A stretch of DNA of 30,723 nucleotides, from assembly GCA_900546275.1 (NCBI GenBank), contig URCH01000012.1, forward strand, positions 1 to 30,723, given 5' to 3'. The notes beneath the pieces were generated by a model that searched no databases, was not told the DNA's origin, and worked only from the letters and a program-made list of their open reading frames with translations. Position numbers and translations under genes: made by a program. Below are positions 1-6,987 of the stretch, piece after piece (within the stretch, counting starts at the first letter, position 1; every line of letters begins with the position of its first letter). Source of the stretch: an uncultured Mycoplasmatota bacterium (GTDB lineage: Bacteria > Bacillota_I > Bacilli_A > RF39 > UBA660).

Positions 1-246
1 AATGGAGAAAAAAGTATCTCCTGCTTTTACCTCGTGTGTGATATACCCACGTAAAAAGGGCAGTAGACGGTTCCACTGTGCTTCTTTTACCGCACACTTT
101 CCGCTGCTGCCCATTACTTTTTCCACGGCTGCACAGGTCTTTGGTCCAAAAATTCCATCCAGCATCACCTGCTGTCCTGCACGCTGCAATGCCAGCTGCA
201 GATATTGTACCCAGATTCCCTGATCCCCAGGATATAATTCTTTCAT
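1..246 (-). CDS. Peptidoglycan-binding / LysM cell-wall protein, partial (runs off the window)
   Basis: Read on the minus strand from an ATG at 246-244, an open frame of 82 codons runs to base 1 without a stop. It starts MKELYPGDQGIWVQYLQLAL, followed by LDGIFGPKTCAAVEKV: the PG_binding_1 repeat pattern (G-D-G-x-x-V-x-x-L-Q with D-G-x-F-G-P-x-T). The last residues, HEVKAGDTFFSI, are the beginning of a LysM domain. Family knowledge says such proteins anchor enzymes or spore factors to peptidoglycan; no catalytic domain is visible in the part present. AGGAAC about 4 nt before the ATG is a weak ribosome binding site. Base composition is about 48% GC with CTG leucine codons, against about 26% and TTA in all other genes here. 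It is therefore foreign DNA or the product of a chimeric assembly. Confidence 0.8.
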   Translation of the reverse strand, partial: MKELYPGDQGIWVQYLQLALQRAGQQVMLDGIFGPKTCAAVEKVMGSSGKCAVKEAQWNRLLPFLRGYITHEVKAGDTFFSI

Positions 247-260
247 TTTGTTCCTGCCTT

Positions 261-288
261 ATTCTCATTCTTTTTATTTTATGAGAAT
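261..288. promoter_or_regulatory. Inverted repeat upstream of the LysM gene (operator or weak hairpin)
   Basis: ATTCTCAT (261-268) and ATGAGAAT (281-288) are perfect 8-bp arms around a 12-nt AT-rich loop. It lies 15-42 nt before the ATG at 246 and there is no T-run after it on either strand. An operator for the LysM gene fits better than a terminator, but the function is inferred only. Confidence 0.4.
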
Positions 289-306
289 CAGACAGTTTTG
301 TTTCCA

Positions 307-654
307 TTATGCAAATGCTTCTGCTACATTTTCTTCTGTTACTTCTTTATAATGAGTTGTTTTGTAATGTAATAGACTTACTAAATTAATCATATCAAGT
401 ATTTTTTGTTCTTTTGGTATATCTATGTCTTCTATATATTCTGTTATTAAATATTTATCATTTTGATTATTTAATATTTTAGGGTAGTAATTAAAACTTC
501 TTGTTTTTAAATAATTATATATATCTATATTGTGATAATTTTCTTTTAAAACAAATTTTCCATCTCGTGTATCAACAAAATAAACATTATTTTTTTTTTC
601 ATATCTTGTTGCTACTAAAGAGTTTTTTTTAAGTATTTCATCTATCTTATACAT
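307..654 (-). pseudogene. ysxE: YsxE/CotS-family spore-coat kinase-like protein, 3'-truncated
   Basis: The 115-codon frame starts MYKIDEILKKNSLVATRYEK and contains VYFVDTRDGKFVLKE, YYPKILNNQNDKYLITEYIE and a LLHYKTTHYKEVTEEN segment. This is the N-terminal lobe layout of the CotS/YsxE/YutH kinase-fold family, whose members are usually over 300 residues. Everything after the first third, including the catalytic loop, is missing. The frame stops at 307 right where base composition jumps toward the GC-richer LysM gene. Its start overlaps the end of spoVID by 8 nt, the same spoVID-ysxE pairing as in Bacillus, which supports the identity. Truncation by recombination or by a chimeric contig is inferred; the short protein is unlikely to be an active kinase. 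Confidence 0.6.
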
Positions 655-1324
655 TTGATGGGATTATTAATTTATCACCTATTTTTAATTCTTTTAAATC
701 ATTATATTCTTGTAATTTTTCTTTATCAATAGAATACTTATTTATTATTGAATCTACAGTATCTCCTTCTCTTACAATATAAACACTATAACTTGAATAT
801 ACTTCTTCTGTATTTACTTCTTTAAATAATGTTTCATCTTCAATACATCTTTCTTCTTTTACAGGTTCTTCTTTCATAGTATCTTTTTCCATTTCTATAT
901 TTTCCTCTTTTTTATTTTCTATTTTTTTATCATTAATATCTGTTCTTTCTATTTCTACTTCTTTTAGATCATTTTCTTTTCTTACTTCTTCAATTATAGG
1001 AACTTCTTCCATTTTATCTATTGTTACTTCTATATTTACATTTAAAGTATTATTATTTATTATTTCATAGTAAAAATCACTTACTTCTACTGTTGATTTA
1101 TTTAAATTATATTTTTCATCTATATTTATTTCTACAGGGATGTCGTAATTAAATGGTTCTGTATTAATACTTGAATCATTCATTTTATACTCTCCACTAA
1201 CTATGAAATTTCCAAGTACTATATTATTATCAAATTTCAAATTATCCTCTAATGAAATACTTGTTATTTCTGATAAATTTGTTTTAAATAAAATATTTTT
1301 CTTAAAAGGTATTACTTTTTTCAT
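647..1324 (-). CDS. spoVID: SpoVID-like spore coat morphogenetic protein with C-terminal LysM
   Basis: The 225-residue protein has an N-terminal domain with the SpoVID pattern (SISLEDNLKF, VLGNFIVSGEYK, FNYDIPVEINIDEKYN, VEVSDFYYEIINNNTLNVNI). An acidic, Lys/Glu-rich low-complexity linker follows (about 105-175), then a LysM domain at about 179-225 (VREGDTVDSIINKYSIDKEK, GDKLIIP). In Bacillus SpoVID sits on the forespore surface and drives coat encasement with SafA and SpoIVA. This version is much shorter than the B. subtilis protein, mostly through a shorter linker. The RBS AGGAGG precedes the ATG, and the downstream ysxE-like frame overlaps its end. Its presence indicates a sporulating ancestor or host. 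Confidence 0.75.
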   Translation of the reverse strand: MKKVIPFKKNILFKTNLSEITSISLEDNLKFDNNIVLGNFIVSGEYKMNDSSINTEPFNYDIPVEINIDEKYNLNKSTVEVSDFYYEIINNNTLNVNIEVTIDKMEEVPIIEEVRKENDLKEVEIERTDINDKKIENKKEENIEMEKDTMKEEPVKEERCIEDETLFKEVNTEEVYSSYSVYIVREGDTVDSIINKYSIDKEKLQEYNDLKELKIGDKLIIPSNV

Positions 1325-1359
1325 ATTTTTCCTCCTAATTGATTATATTAAAAAAAAAA

Positions 1360-2106
1360 CTAATTATTCTTAGTTTTTATTTTTGAAGTACCTTTTTCTA
1401 AATCAATATTTTTTATTTTTTCCAATTTTTTCATTAAATACATAGTTTTTTTTAAAATTAAATTAGCATCTTGTTTATTTAATTTAAATTCAAAGTAATT
1501 TTCACATACATATAAATTTGTATTCATTACATATAGCAAATTAATAAAAAAGCAATCATCATCAAGTATATCACTATTTTCTTCTATTATAGCATTTATA
1601 CATATTAAAAATCTGTTACTCAAACAAAGTCTAAGAACATTAGGTGATTTTTCTTCTGAAAGTATTTTTATAACTGTATTATCAATTGCTATTAGTTCAA
1701 GTATTTCAACCGTACTAAAAATTAATTTAATTTTATAATTACTTTCAAATTCATATGAAAATCTTTTTTTACATTCATTTGTAAAAAAATCTAGTTTTTT
1801 TTCTTCAGTAATTTCTATTGTATTTAATTTAGAAATTATTTCATTACATAGGTTATATACTTCTTCTTTTTCTAATTTACTTTTAAATTCTATATCATTT
1901 CTAATATATGAAGTTAATAAATACATTTTTTCTCTTATTTTTGAATCTATAAAACCGCTATTATATTCTTTTGATATAAATAAATTTAAATCATTTGTTA
2001 CATATTTAACATTTTTTGTGGCAATTGTTTTTAAGTTTTCATATTCAGCTTCATCTATAAAAGCAGATTGATAAAATTTATATGTAGTATATTCCACTAT
2101 TTCCAC
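1360..2106 (-). CDS. Unrecognised cytoplasmic protein between lon and spoVID
   Basis: The 248-residue, Lys/Glu/Ile-rich, mostly helical protein has no signal peptide, membrane segment or known motif that I can see. A short Cys/hydrophobic stretch (about 170-215, with CLSNRFLICINAI and FINLLYVMNTNLYVCENYF) could form buried helices. The frame begins with GTG at 2106, ten bases inside the end of lon. A second GTG three codons on forms a TAGTG stop/start overlap with lon, so translation is probably coupled to lon. spoVID follows 35 nt later with its own good RBS. Position suggests cotranscription of lon, this gene, spoVID and ysxE. I cannot assign a function. Confidence 0.7.
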   Translation of the reverse strand: MEIVEYTTYKFYQSAFIDEAEYENLKTIATKNVKYVTNDLNLFISKEYNSGFIDSKIREKMYLLTSYIRNDIEFKSKLEKEEVYNLCNEIISKLNTIEITEEKKLDFFTNECKKRFSYEFESNYKIKLIFSTVEILELIAIDNTVIKILSEEKSPNVLRLCLSNRFLICINAIIEENSDILDDDCFFINLLYVMNTNLYVCENYFEFKLNKQDANLILKKTMYLMKKLEKIKNIDLEKGTSKIKTKNN

Positions 2107-4415
2107 ACTTCTTTCGATACTTCTTCATAGTTTTTAACAGTCACAAATTTAATTTTTTCTTTGATTTCTTTAGGTATTTCATCTAAATCTGATTCATTAT
2201 CATATGGTATTATTATTTTTTCTATATTATTTCTATATGCACCTATGCATTTTTCTTTTAAACCACCTATTTTTAAAACTTCTCCTCTAAGTGTTATCTC
2301 ACCTGTAAAGGCAAGTTTACTTGACACTAATTTGTCTGTAAATGCACTAATAAGTGCAGTAGTTAAAGCTATTCCAGCACTTGGTCCATCTTTTGGAATT
2401 GCACCTTCTGGTACATGAATATGAATATCATTTTGTGCTAATTTGTCATAATTTATACCAAATTTTTTTGCATTTGATTTTATATAATCTAAAGCTATAA
2501 GCGCACTTTCTTTCATTACATTTCCTAATGACCCAGTTAATTTAAGTTCACCATTTCCTTTAAAGTACGTAACTTCTATTGGAAGCACATCTCCACCATA
2601 ATTAGTATATGCAAGTCCATTTACAACACCCACTTTGGAATCATTATTAATGTTTGAAACGTGATACTTTTCTTTCCCTAAATATTGTTCTAAATTATCT
2701 AGTGTTATATTTAATTCATTAACCTTTATATTATTAACAACTATTGATGTTACTATTTTTCTAATTACTGTATCTATTTGACGAGTTAATTCTCTAACAC
2801 CAGCTTCTTTTGTATAATTTCTTATTATTTTTAAAATAACTTCATCCGAAAAATTAATTAATTCTTTTGTTAATCCATGTTCTTTTAATGATTTTTTTAT
2901 TATATGTTTTTTACATATATCTAATTTTTCATATTCAGTATATCCATTTATATTTATTATTTCTAACCTATCACGTAATTCTTCTGGAATGTTTTCTAAA
3001 TGATTTGCTGTTAATATAAACATAACTTTTGATAAATCAAATTCTTCTTCTATATAGTTATCACTAAAAGTTTTATTTTGTTCTGGATCTAATACTTCTA
3101 ATAAAGCACTTGCTGGATCTCCTTTTATATCTTTAGTCATTTTATCTACTTCATCTATTAAGAATACAGGATTTGAACTTTTAGCTTTTTTCATCATTTG
3201 AATTATTCTACCTGGGCTTGATCCTAAATAAGTTTTTCTATGGCCTATTATTTCTGCTTCATCATTTATCCCTCCAACTGATATTTTAACAAAATTTCTA
3301 TTTATAGCTTTTGCTATAGAGTTTGCAAGTGAAGTTTTTCCAACTCCTGGAGGGCCTACTAGACAAATTATTGGGCTTTTTATGTCTGATGACATTTGCT
3401 TTACAGCAAGATGTTCTATTATCCTTTTTTTAATTTTTTCTAACCCATAATGTGTTTTATCTAGTTTTTCTTTTACTTCTTTTAAATTTTTATTATCTTC
3501 TGTATATGTATTCCAAGGTAATGATACTAACCAATCAATATAATTTTTGACAACACTAGTTTCTGGTGATAGTGATGAAAGTAATTCATATTTTTTTAAT
3601 TCATTTTCTATTCTTTCTTCTACTTTTTGTGGAATGTTTAAATTACTTATTTTTTCTCTTATTATATCTATTTCAATATCTTTAGAATTAGTATCCCCTA
3701 ACTCTTCTTTTATTGTTTTAATTTTTTCTCTTAAAATAAATTCTTTTTGGCTCTCATCTATACCCTGTTTTACTTTCAAATCTATTTCTTTTTCTATTTC
3801 ATACATTTGTGTTTCTCTATATATATCGCTTAATAAATATTCACATCTTTTTTTACTATCATTTTCTAGTAAATATTCGTTTAATCTATTTAATGAAAGG
3901 GGTAGAAAGGGTGCGACTATATCTGTTAGTTTTGACAAGTTATTTATTGTCGATATAGTTGCAAGTAAACTATTACTCATAGTTGGAACAACTTTTACAA
4001 ATTTTTCTAATTCTCTACATAATTTTTTAACTAATATGTTTTCTTCATTTGGATCTATTTTGATGTTTTCTATATTTGAAACTATAGATTCCATTATATC
4101 AAATTGTTTATTTGTATTTAATAGTTCATGAACTCTAGCTCTTCTTATACCTGAAATAACAACTCTAGTTTTTCCATTTGGAAGATCCATTCTATTATTA
4201 ATTTTGGCTATTACTCCCAACTTTGGTAAATTTTTTAAGTCTGGTTCTTCTTCAATTAAATCTGGATTACTTATTACAAGTATATTACTATCATGAAACA
4301 TTTCTGAAACATCTATTATATTTTTACTTGTTGAATTATCAAATTCTAAACGTATATCATTGTTTGGAAGTAAAACTATTCCTCGGAGTATTAAAACAGG
4401 CAAGTTAATTTTCAT
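2097..4415 (-). CDS. lon: ATP-dependent protease La (LonA)
   Basis: The 772-residue protein is full length for LonA. In order it has an N-terminal substrate-binding domain (LPVLILRGIVLLPNND at about 5-20), a coiled linker, and an AAA+ module with Walker A GPPGVGKT (354-361) and Walker B FLIDEVDK (418-425). The C-terminal serine protease domain has the catalytic Ser in PKDGPSAG (Ser679) and the Lys of the dyad in GGLKEK (Lys722), the same numbers as in E. coli Lon. It degrades misfolded and regulatory proteins in the cytoplasm. GGAGGT precedes the ATG. A promoter and the preceding gene's terminator overlap just upstream. I saw no CIRCE or CtsR-type operator. Confidence 0.98.
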   Translation of the reverse strand: MKINLPVLILRGIVLLPNNDIRLEFDNSTSKNIIDVSEMFHDSNILVISNPDLIEEEPDLKNLPKLGVIAKINNRMDLPNGKTRVVISGIRRARVHELLNTNKQFDIMESIVSNIENIKIDPNEENILVKKLCRELEKFVKVVPTMSNSLLATISTINNLSKLTDIVAPFLPLSLNRLNEYLLENDSKKRCEYLLSDIYRETQMYEIEKEIDLKVKQGIDESQKEFILREKIKTIKEELGDTNSKDIEIDIIREKISNLNIPQKVEERIENELKKYELLSSLSPETSVVKNYIDWLVSLPWNTYTEDNKNLKEVKEKLDKTHYGLEKIKKRIIEHLAVKQMSSDIKSPIICLVGPPGVGKTSLANSIAKAINRNFVKISVGGINDEAEIIGHRKTYLGSSPGRIIQMMKKAKSSNPVFLIDEVDKMTKDIKGDPASALLEVLDPEQNKTFSDNYIEEEFDLSKVMFILTANHLENIPEELRDRLEIININGYTEYEKLDICKKHIIKKSLKEHGLTKELINFSDEVILKIIRNYTKEAGVRELTRQIDTVIRKIVTSIVVNNIKVNELNITLDNLEQYLGKEKYHVSNINNDSKVGVVNGLAYTNYGGDVLPIEVTYFKGNGELKLTGSLGNVMKESALIALDYIKSNAKKFGINYDKLAQNDIHIHVPEGAIPKDGPSAGIALTTALISAFTDKLVSSKLAFTGEITLRGEVLKIGGLKEKCIGAYRNNIEKIIIPYDNESDLDEIPKEIKEKIKFVTVKNYEEVSKEVWK

Positions 4416-4444
4416 AATTTACACCTCCAACAAAATTAGTTTTT

Positions 4445-4473
4445 ATTATAATACAAAAAAAAATAAAAGTCTA
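4445..4473 (-). promoter_or_regulatory. Putative sigma-A promoter of the lon operon
   Basis: On the minus strand, TAGACT (4473-4468) and TATAAT (4450-4445) are 17 nt apart, about 30 nt before the lon ATG. The -35 lies inside the terminator hairpin of the upstream gene, so termination and initiation overlap. Confidence 0.6.
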
Positions 4474-4494
4474 TTAATTTTTAAAACTTTTATT
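4462..4494 (-). terminator. Intrinsic terminator after the NodB-like gene
   Basis: Minus-strand arms AATAAAAGT and ACTTTTATT (4494-4486 and 4470-4462), 9 bp, 15-nt loop, followed directly by a run of T. The stop codon of the 4490-5275 gene lies in the first arm. Confidence 0.6.
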
Positions 4495-5275
4495 CTTTTA
4501 TTAAGTCATTTAAATTAGAAATTTCATATCCCTTTGATTTTAAATAGTTTATAACAGTTGGTATTTCATATTTTGTTTTATCATTTATTTTTACAAGTAC
4601 AATTAAACCTGATATTGCATTATTTTTTATATCTTTATATAGTTCATCTTTTATAGTAATTTGTGGTTGAACTGAGAAGTATTTATTTGAAACGCAATAG
4701 TTTAAAAATGATTTTTCTTTGTTTTCGTTATAACAAAATACTTTTTTTTCTATATTTTTATAATTGTTTTTTTCTGTTACTATTAAATCATATCTATTAT
4801 TTATATATTTAGATATTTCTGTATATTTTTTATCTTCTAATAGAAATGTAGCTTTTATTTCATCATTATTAAGTATTCTATATACTTCTCTTATTTGATT
4901 TATATTACCTGCAAAAATTAAATATATATTTCTTTTTTTTGTATTACCACTTACTATATATTTATCATAATTATCATTTATTGTTATTGTTGGTGAAACG
5001 TTATTATATATATATAATGACGGATTATAAGCTCCTAATCGTTTCATTTTTTCATAACTTTTTTCTTCGTTTACTATATTTCCACTTAATCCAGGTATGA
5101 TTGTATCTTTTACTATTATTGAATCTGTTGATTTTGTATTATATTTTTCTTTTTCTTCATTTATTTTTATCATTATATCATCATTATTTTTTATAACAAA
5201 TATTGTTCGTTCTGTACAAAAAAAACTAAACCAGATGAGTGTTAGCACACCTATTATTTGAAATTGTTTTTTCAT
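4490..5275 (-). CDS. Membrane-anchored degenerate polysaccharide-deacetylase-like (NodB-fold) protein
   Basis: The 261-residue protein has an N-terminal membrane anchor or signal (about 5-25, IIGVLTLIWFSFF). A juxtamembrane region carries IIPGLSGNIVNEEKSYEKM, then a domain with NodB-like landmarks: RNIYLIFAGNINQIREVYRI, NNDEIKATFLLEDKKY, and the C-terminal INYLKSKGYEISNLNDLI typical of deacetylase ends. In active enzymes the first strand reads TFDDGP and a later one carries HSxxH; here these are LIFAGN and a stretch without histidines. The metal site is therefore missing and the protein is probably not catalytic. RBS AGGTGA. It has its own terminator, so it appears to be a separate unit. A role in the cell or spore envelope is inferred from family and anchor only. 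Confidence 0.55.
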   Translation of the reverse strand: MKKQFQIIGVLTLIWFSFFCTERTIFVIKNNDDIMIKINEEKEKYNTKSTDSIIVKDTIIPGLSGNIVNEEKSYEKMKRLGAYNPSLYIYNNVSPTITINDNYDKYIVSGNTKKRNIYLIFAGNINQIREVYRILNNDEIKATFLLEDKKYTEISKYINNRYDLIVTEKNNYKNIEKKVFCYNENKEKSFLNYCVSNKYFSVQPQITIKDELYKDIKNNAISGLIVLVKINDKTKYEIPTVINYLKSKGYEISNLNDLIKE

Positions 5276-5316
5276 GTAATCACCTAATTAATTATATGAA
5301 TAAATATGAGTTTTTT

Positions 5317-5344
5317 CACTAATTTATCATTCATACATAATATA
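5317..5344 (+). promoter_or_regulatory. Possible sporulation (sigma-K-like) promoter
   Basis: CAC at 5317-5319 and CATAATATA at 5336-5344, 16 nt apart, fit the sigma-K pattern (AC then CATANNNTA). The predicted start falls at the ribosome binding site, which is uncomfortably close, so this is weak. Confidence 0.3.
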
Positions 5345-5361
5345 AAGTAGGAGGAGTAAAA

Positions 5362-5562
5362 ATGAATAACAATATTTATTATCAAAATCCTAGTTATAAT
5401 CAAAGTGGTGATAGATTTGTTGGTGGTTTTGCATTCCCATTTTTGTTAGGTGGAGTAACTGGAGCTGCTATAGCACCTGCATTTTGGAGACCTAGTCCTT
5501 ATGGAAGACCATACTACCAACCATATTATCAGCCATACTACTATGGACCTTATTATAGATAA
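5362..5562 (+). CDS. Small Gly-hydrophobic and Tyr/Pro-rich protein, spore-coat-like
   Basis: The 66-residue protein starts with a polar N-terminus (MNNNIYYQNPSYNQ), has a glycine-rich hydrophobic middle (FVGGFAFPFLLGGVTGAAIA) and ends in a repeated PYYQPYYQPYYYGPYYR tail. Tyr/Pro-rich tails of this kind occur in small spore coat and crust proteins, where Tyr can be cross-linked. The hydrophobic segment could insert in a membrane. A very strong AGGAGGAG lies 6 nt before the ATG, and a terminator follows at once, so it is a monocistronic gene. I do not recognise an exact family. Sporulation assignment is an inference from composition and from the nearby spoVID. Confidence 0.65.
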   Translation: MNNNIYYQNPSYNQSGDRFVGGFAFPFLLGGVTGAAIAPAFWRPSPYGRPYYQPYYQPYYYGPYYR

Positions 5563-5587
5563 CAAGTGTTAAAACGCTTGTTTTTTT
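5562..5587 (+). terminator. Intrinsic terminator of the small coat-like gene
   Basis: ACAAGTG (5562-5568) pairs with CGCTTGT (5575-5581, one G-T pair), and seven T follow from 5581. It starts at the stop codon. Confidence 0.8.
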
Positions 5588-5595
5588 AGAACAAA

Positions 5596-5613
5596 ATCAA
5601 AATAAATTTTGAT
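5596..5613. repeat. Perfect 8-bp inverted repeat
   Basis: ATCAAAAT and ATTTTGAT flank an AA. It lies between two terminators next to the tnpB element end; no function can be read from it. Confidence 0.4.
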
Positions 5614-5615
5614 AT

Positions 5616-5640
5616 AACTTACTTCACAGTAAGTTTTTTT
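5616..5640 (+). terminator. Second plus-strand terminator-like hairpin beside the tnpB element
   Basis: AACTTAC (5616-5622) and GTAAGTT (5629-5635) form a 7-bp stem followed by T residues on the plus strand. It would stop readthrough from the small coat-like gene into antisense tnpB. Confidence 0.6.
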
Positions 5641-5648
5641 CTACTTCA

Positions 5649-5728
5649 TTGAAACGTTAGTTTCTCCATAGACCAATATAGGATGGTCGCCACCCTACTT
5701 CTTTTTATTTTTATTTACCTTAACTTTG
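5649..5728 (-). ncRNA. Putative omega/reRNA scaffold at the tnpB 3' end
   Basis: TnpB nucleases use an RNA made from the right end of their element, starting within or after the tnpB 3' end. On the minus strand just after the stop there is a 7-bp hairpin (AGGGTGG, loop CGA, CCATCCT; 5696-5680) and then the GAAAC-TAAC-GTTTC hairpin (5664-5651) at the predicted element end. The guide would be the flank below 5649, which begins TGAAGTAG. The 5' limit is unknown and may lie inside tnpB. Confidence 0.5.
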
Positions 5729-6865
5729 TTATATTATTTTCATATATTGTTTTATTCCTTCAAACATTATGTTTATACTTGCATTTAAATCTCTTTCTAA
5801 TTCATTATGACATTTTGGACATTCATAGTTCCTTATTTTTAAATCTTTTGTTTGTTCATTTTTATAACCACATACATTGCATTCTTGACTACTTGGATAA
5901 TATCTATCTATTTGTATTAGTCTTTTATTTTTCCATTCTGTTTTATATTTTAATACTCTTACGAGTTCATTTAACGGATTTAATGTTAGTTGTTTTGCTA
6001 TTCTATGATTTTGATACATTTTCTTTATGTCCAAGTCTTCTATTGCTATTATGTCATTTTCTTCTATTATTTTATTCGTTATTTGATATATTAAATGTTT
6101 TCTTGCATTTTTTATTTTTTGCCACATTCTTTGTATTTTTTGTATTATTTTATTTCTATTTTTACTTCCTTTTTGACTTCTTGATAAGGCTTTTTGTAGT
6201 CCTTTTATTCTTTTTTCATTTATTTTTATTGTGTTTTTTATTTTTTCATTATTTGATGTTACTATTAAGTCTTTTATACCTAAATCTATTCCTACTATTT
6301 TGTTTGGTACAAATGATGGTCTTACTAGTTCTTCTTCTACTAATATACTTACGTAGTATTTTTTTGATTCCTTTTTTATTACAGCACTTTTAATGTTTCC
6401 TTTTATTTCTTTTAGATTTCGATATCCTCTTATTTTTATATTTTTTATTTTTGGTAGTTTTATTGTTTTTTCTTCTAGATTTATTTCTATACTATTATAT
6501 TCTTTTCCTTTATATGTACTTTTTATATTGTTTGTTTTATAACTTTCTTTTTTTCCTTTTATTTTATATTTTGGAAATCCTGATTTATTAAAGAAATTTT
6601 TATAGGCATCTTCTAGATTAAATGATGCTGTTCTTAAGGCACAACTATCTACTTCTTTTAAGAATTGATATTGTTCTAGTAGGTTTGGTATCATTTTATT
6701 TTGATCATACATTGTTTTTGATTTTTTTGTTTCTTTGTAATAGTTAATCCTATCATTTAACAAGTAGTTATATATAAATCTTGATGATCCAATTGTTTTA
6801 TTTATTAATGTTTCTTGTTCTTTATTTGGATATAATCTAAATACATATCCTCTTAGTATTTTCAT
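5729..6865 (-). CDS. tnpB: TnpB RNA-guided nuclease (OrfB family, RuvC-like)
   Basis: The 378-residue protein opens with the OrfB helix-turn-helix (YVFRLYPNKEQETLINKTIG). RuvC residues are all present: Asp194 in VGIDLG, Glu276 in IAIEDL and Asp359 in RDLNAS. The C-terminal zinc ribbon has Cys329, Cys332, Cys349 and Cys352. Length and motifs are those of a complete, potentially active TnpB, the ancestor of Cas12. TnpB cuts DNA matching its guide next to a transposon-specific motif and helps the element persist after excision. GAAGGTGA precedes the ATG. Codon use matches the surroundings, so the element is adapted to this low-GC lineage. A long plus-strand open frame over the same bases is an antisense shadow. 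Confidence 0.95.
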   Translation of the reverse strand: MKILRGYVFRLYPNKEQETLINKTIGSSRFIYNYLLNDRINYYKETKKSKTMYDQNKMIPNLLEQYQFLKEVDSCALRTASFNLEDAYKNFFNKSGFPKYKIKGKKESYKTNNIKSTYKGKEYNSIEINLEEKTIKLPKIKNIKIRGYRNLKEIKGNIKSAVIKKESKKYYVSILVEEELVRPSFVPNKIVGIDLGIKDLIVTSNNEKIKNTIKINEKRIKGLQKALSRSQKGSKNRNKIIQKIQRMWQKIKNARKHLIYQITNKIIEENDIIAIEDLDIKKMYQNHRIAKQLTLNPLNELVRVLKYKTEWKNKRLIQIDRYYPSSQECNVCGYKNEQTKDLKIRNYECPKCHNELERDLNASINIMFEGIKQYMKII

Positions 6866-6901
6866 AGATAGTCACCTTCTTTCTATAATAACTTTATCAT
6901 G

Positions 6902-6918
6902 CAAACATATGTTTGTAA
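6902..6918. repeat. Left-end palindrome of the tnpB element
   Basis: CAAACATATGTTTG (6902-6915) is a perfect 14-nt palindrome 37 nt before the tnpB start, next to TTAC on the minus strand (6918-6915). Subterminal hairpins next to the cleavage site are typical of IS200/IS605 left ends. Confidence 0.5.
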
Positions 6919-6961
6919 ATACATTTTGATAATTTGGAAGAACTTTCTTAATAGATAAAAA

Positions 6962-6987
6962 AATATAAGTGAATTAACACTTATATT
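6962..6987 (-). terminator. Terminator of rny
   Basis: Minus-strand arms AATATAAGTG and CACTTATATT (10 bp, 6-nt loop) with seven T after it. The rny stop codon sits in the first arm. Confidence 0.85.

Larger units (their letters stand above)
5649..6914 (-). mobile_element. IS200/IS605-type element carrying only tnpB
   Basis: The element holds an intact tnpB and no Y1 transposase (tnpA). Proposed ends come from the sequence. At the left end, TTAC (minus strand, 6918-6915) touches the palindrome at 6902-6915. At the right end, a GAAAC/GTTTC hairpin (5651-5664) is followed by TCAA (minus strand, 5652-5649). TTAC and TCAA are the cleavage tetranucleotides known for IS608-like elements, so the limits are an informed guess. 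It lies between the terminators of rny and of the small coat-like gene, hence in a neutral spot. Movement would need a transposase supplied in trans. Confidence 0.65.

Noticed and set aside
2..284. Plus-strand frames at the window start
   Set aside because: They are antisense to the peptidoglycan-binding/LysM frame, which has clear family motifs.
3547..4408. Plus-strand open frames within lon
   Set aside because: They are shadows of the complete lon gene.
5683..6393. Long plus-strand open frame rich in Leu/Phe across tnpB
   Set aside because: It is antisense to an intact tnpB and arises from AT-rich codons; it has no ribosome binding site.
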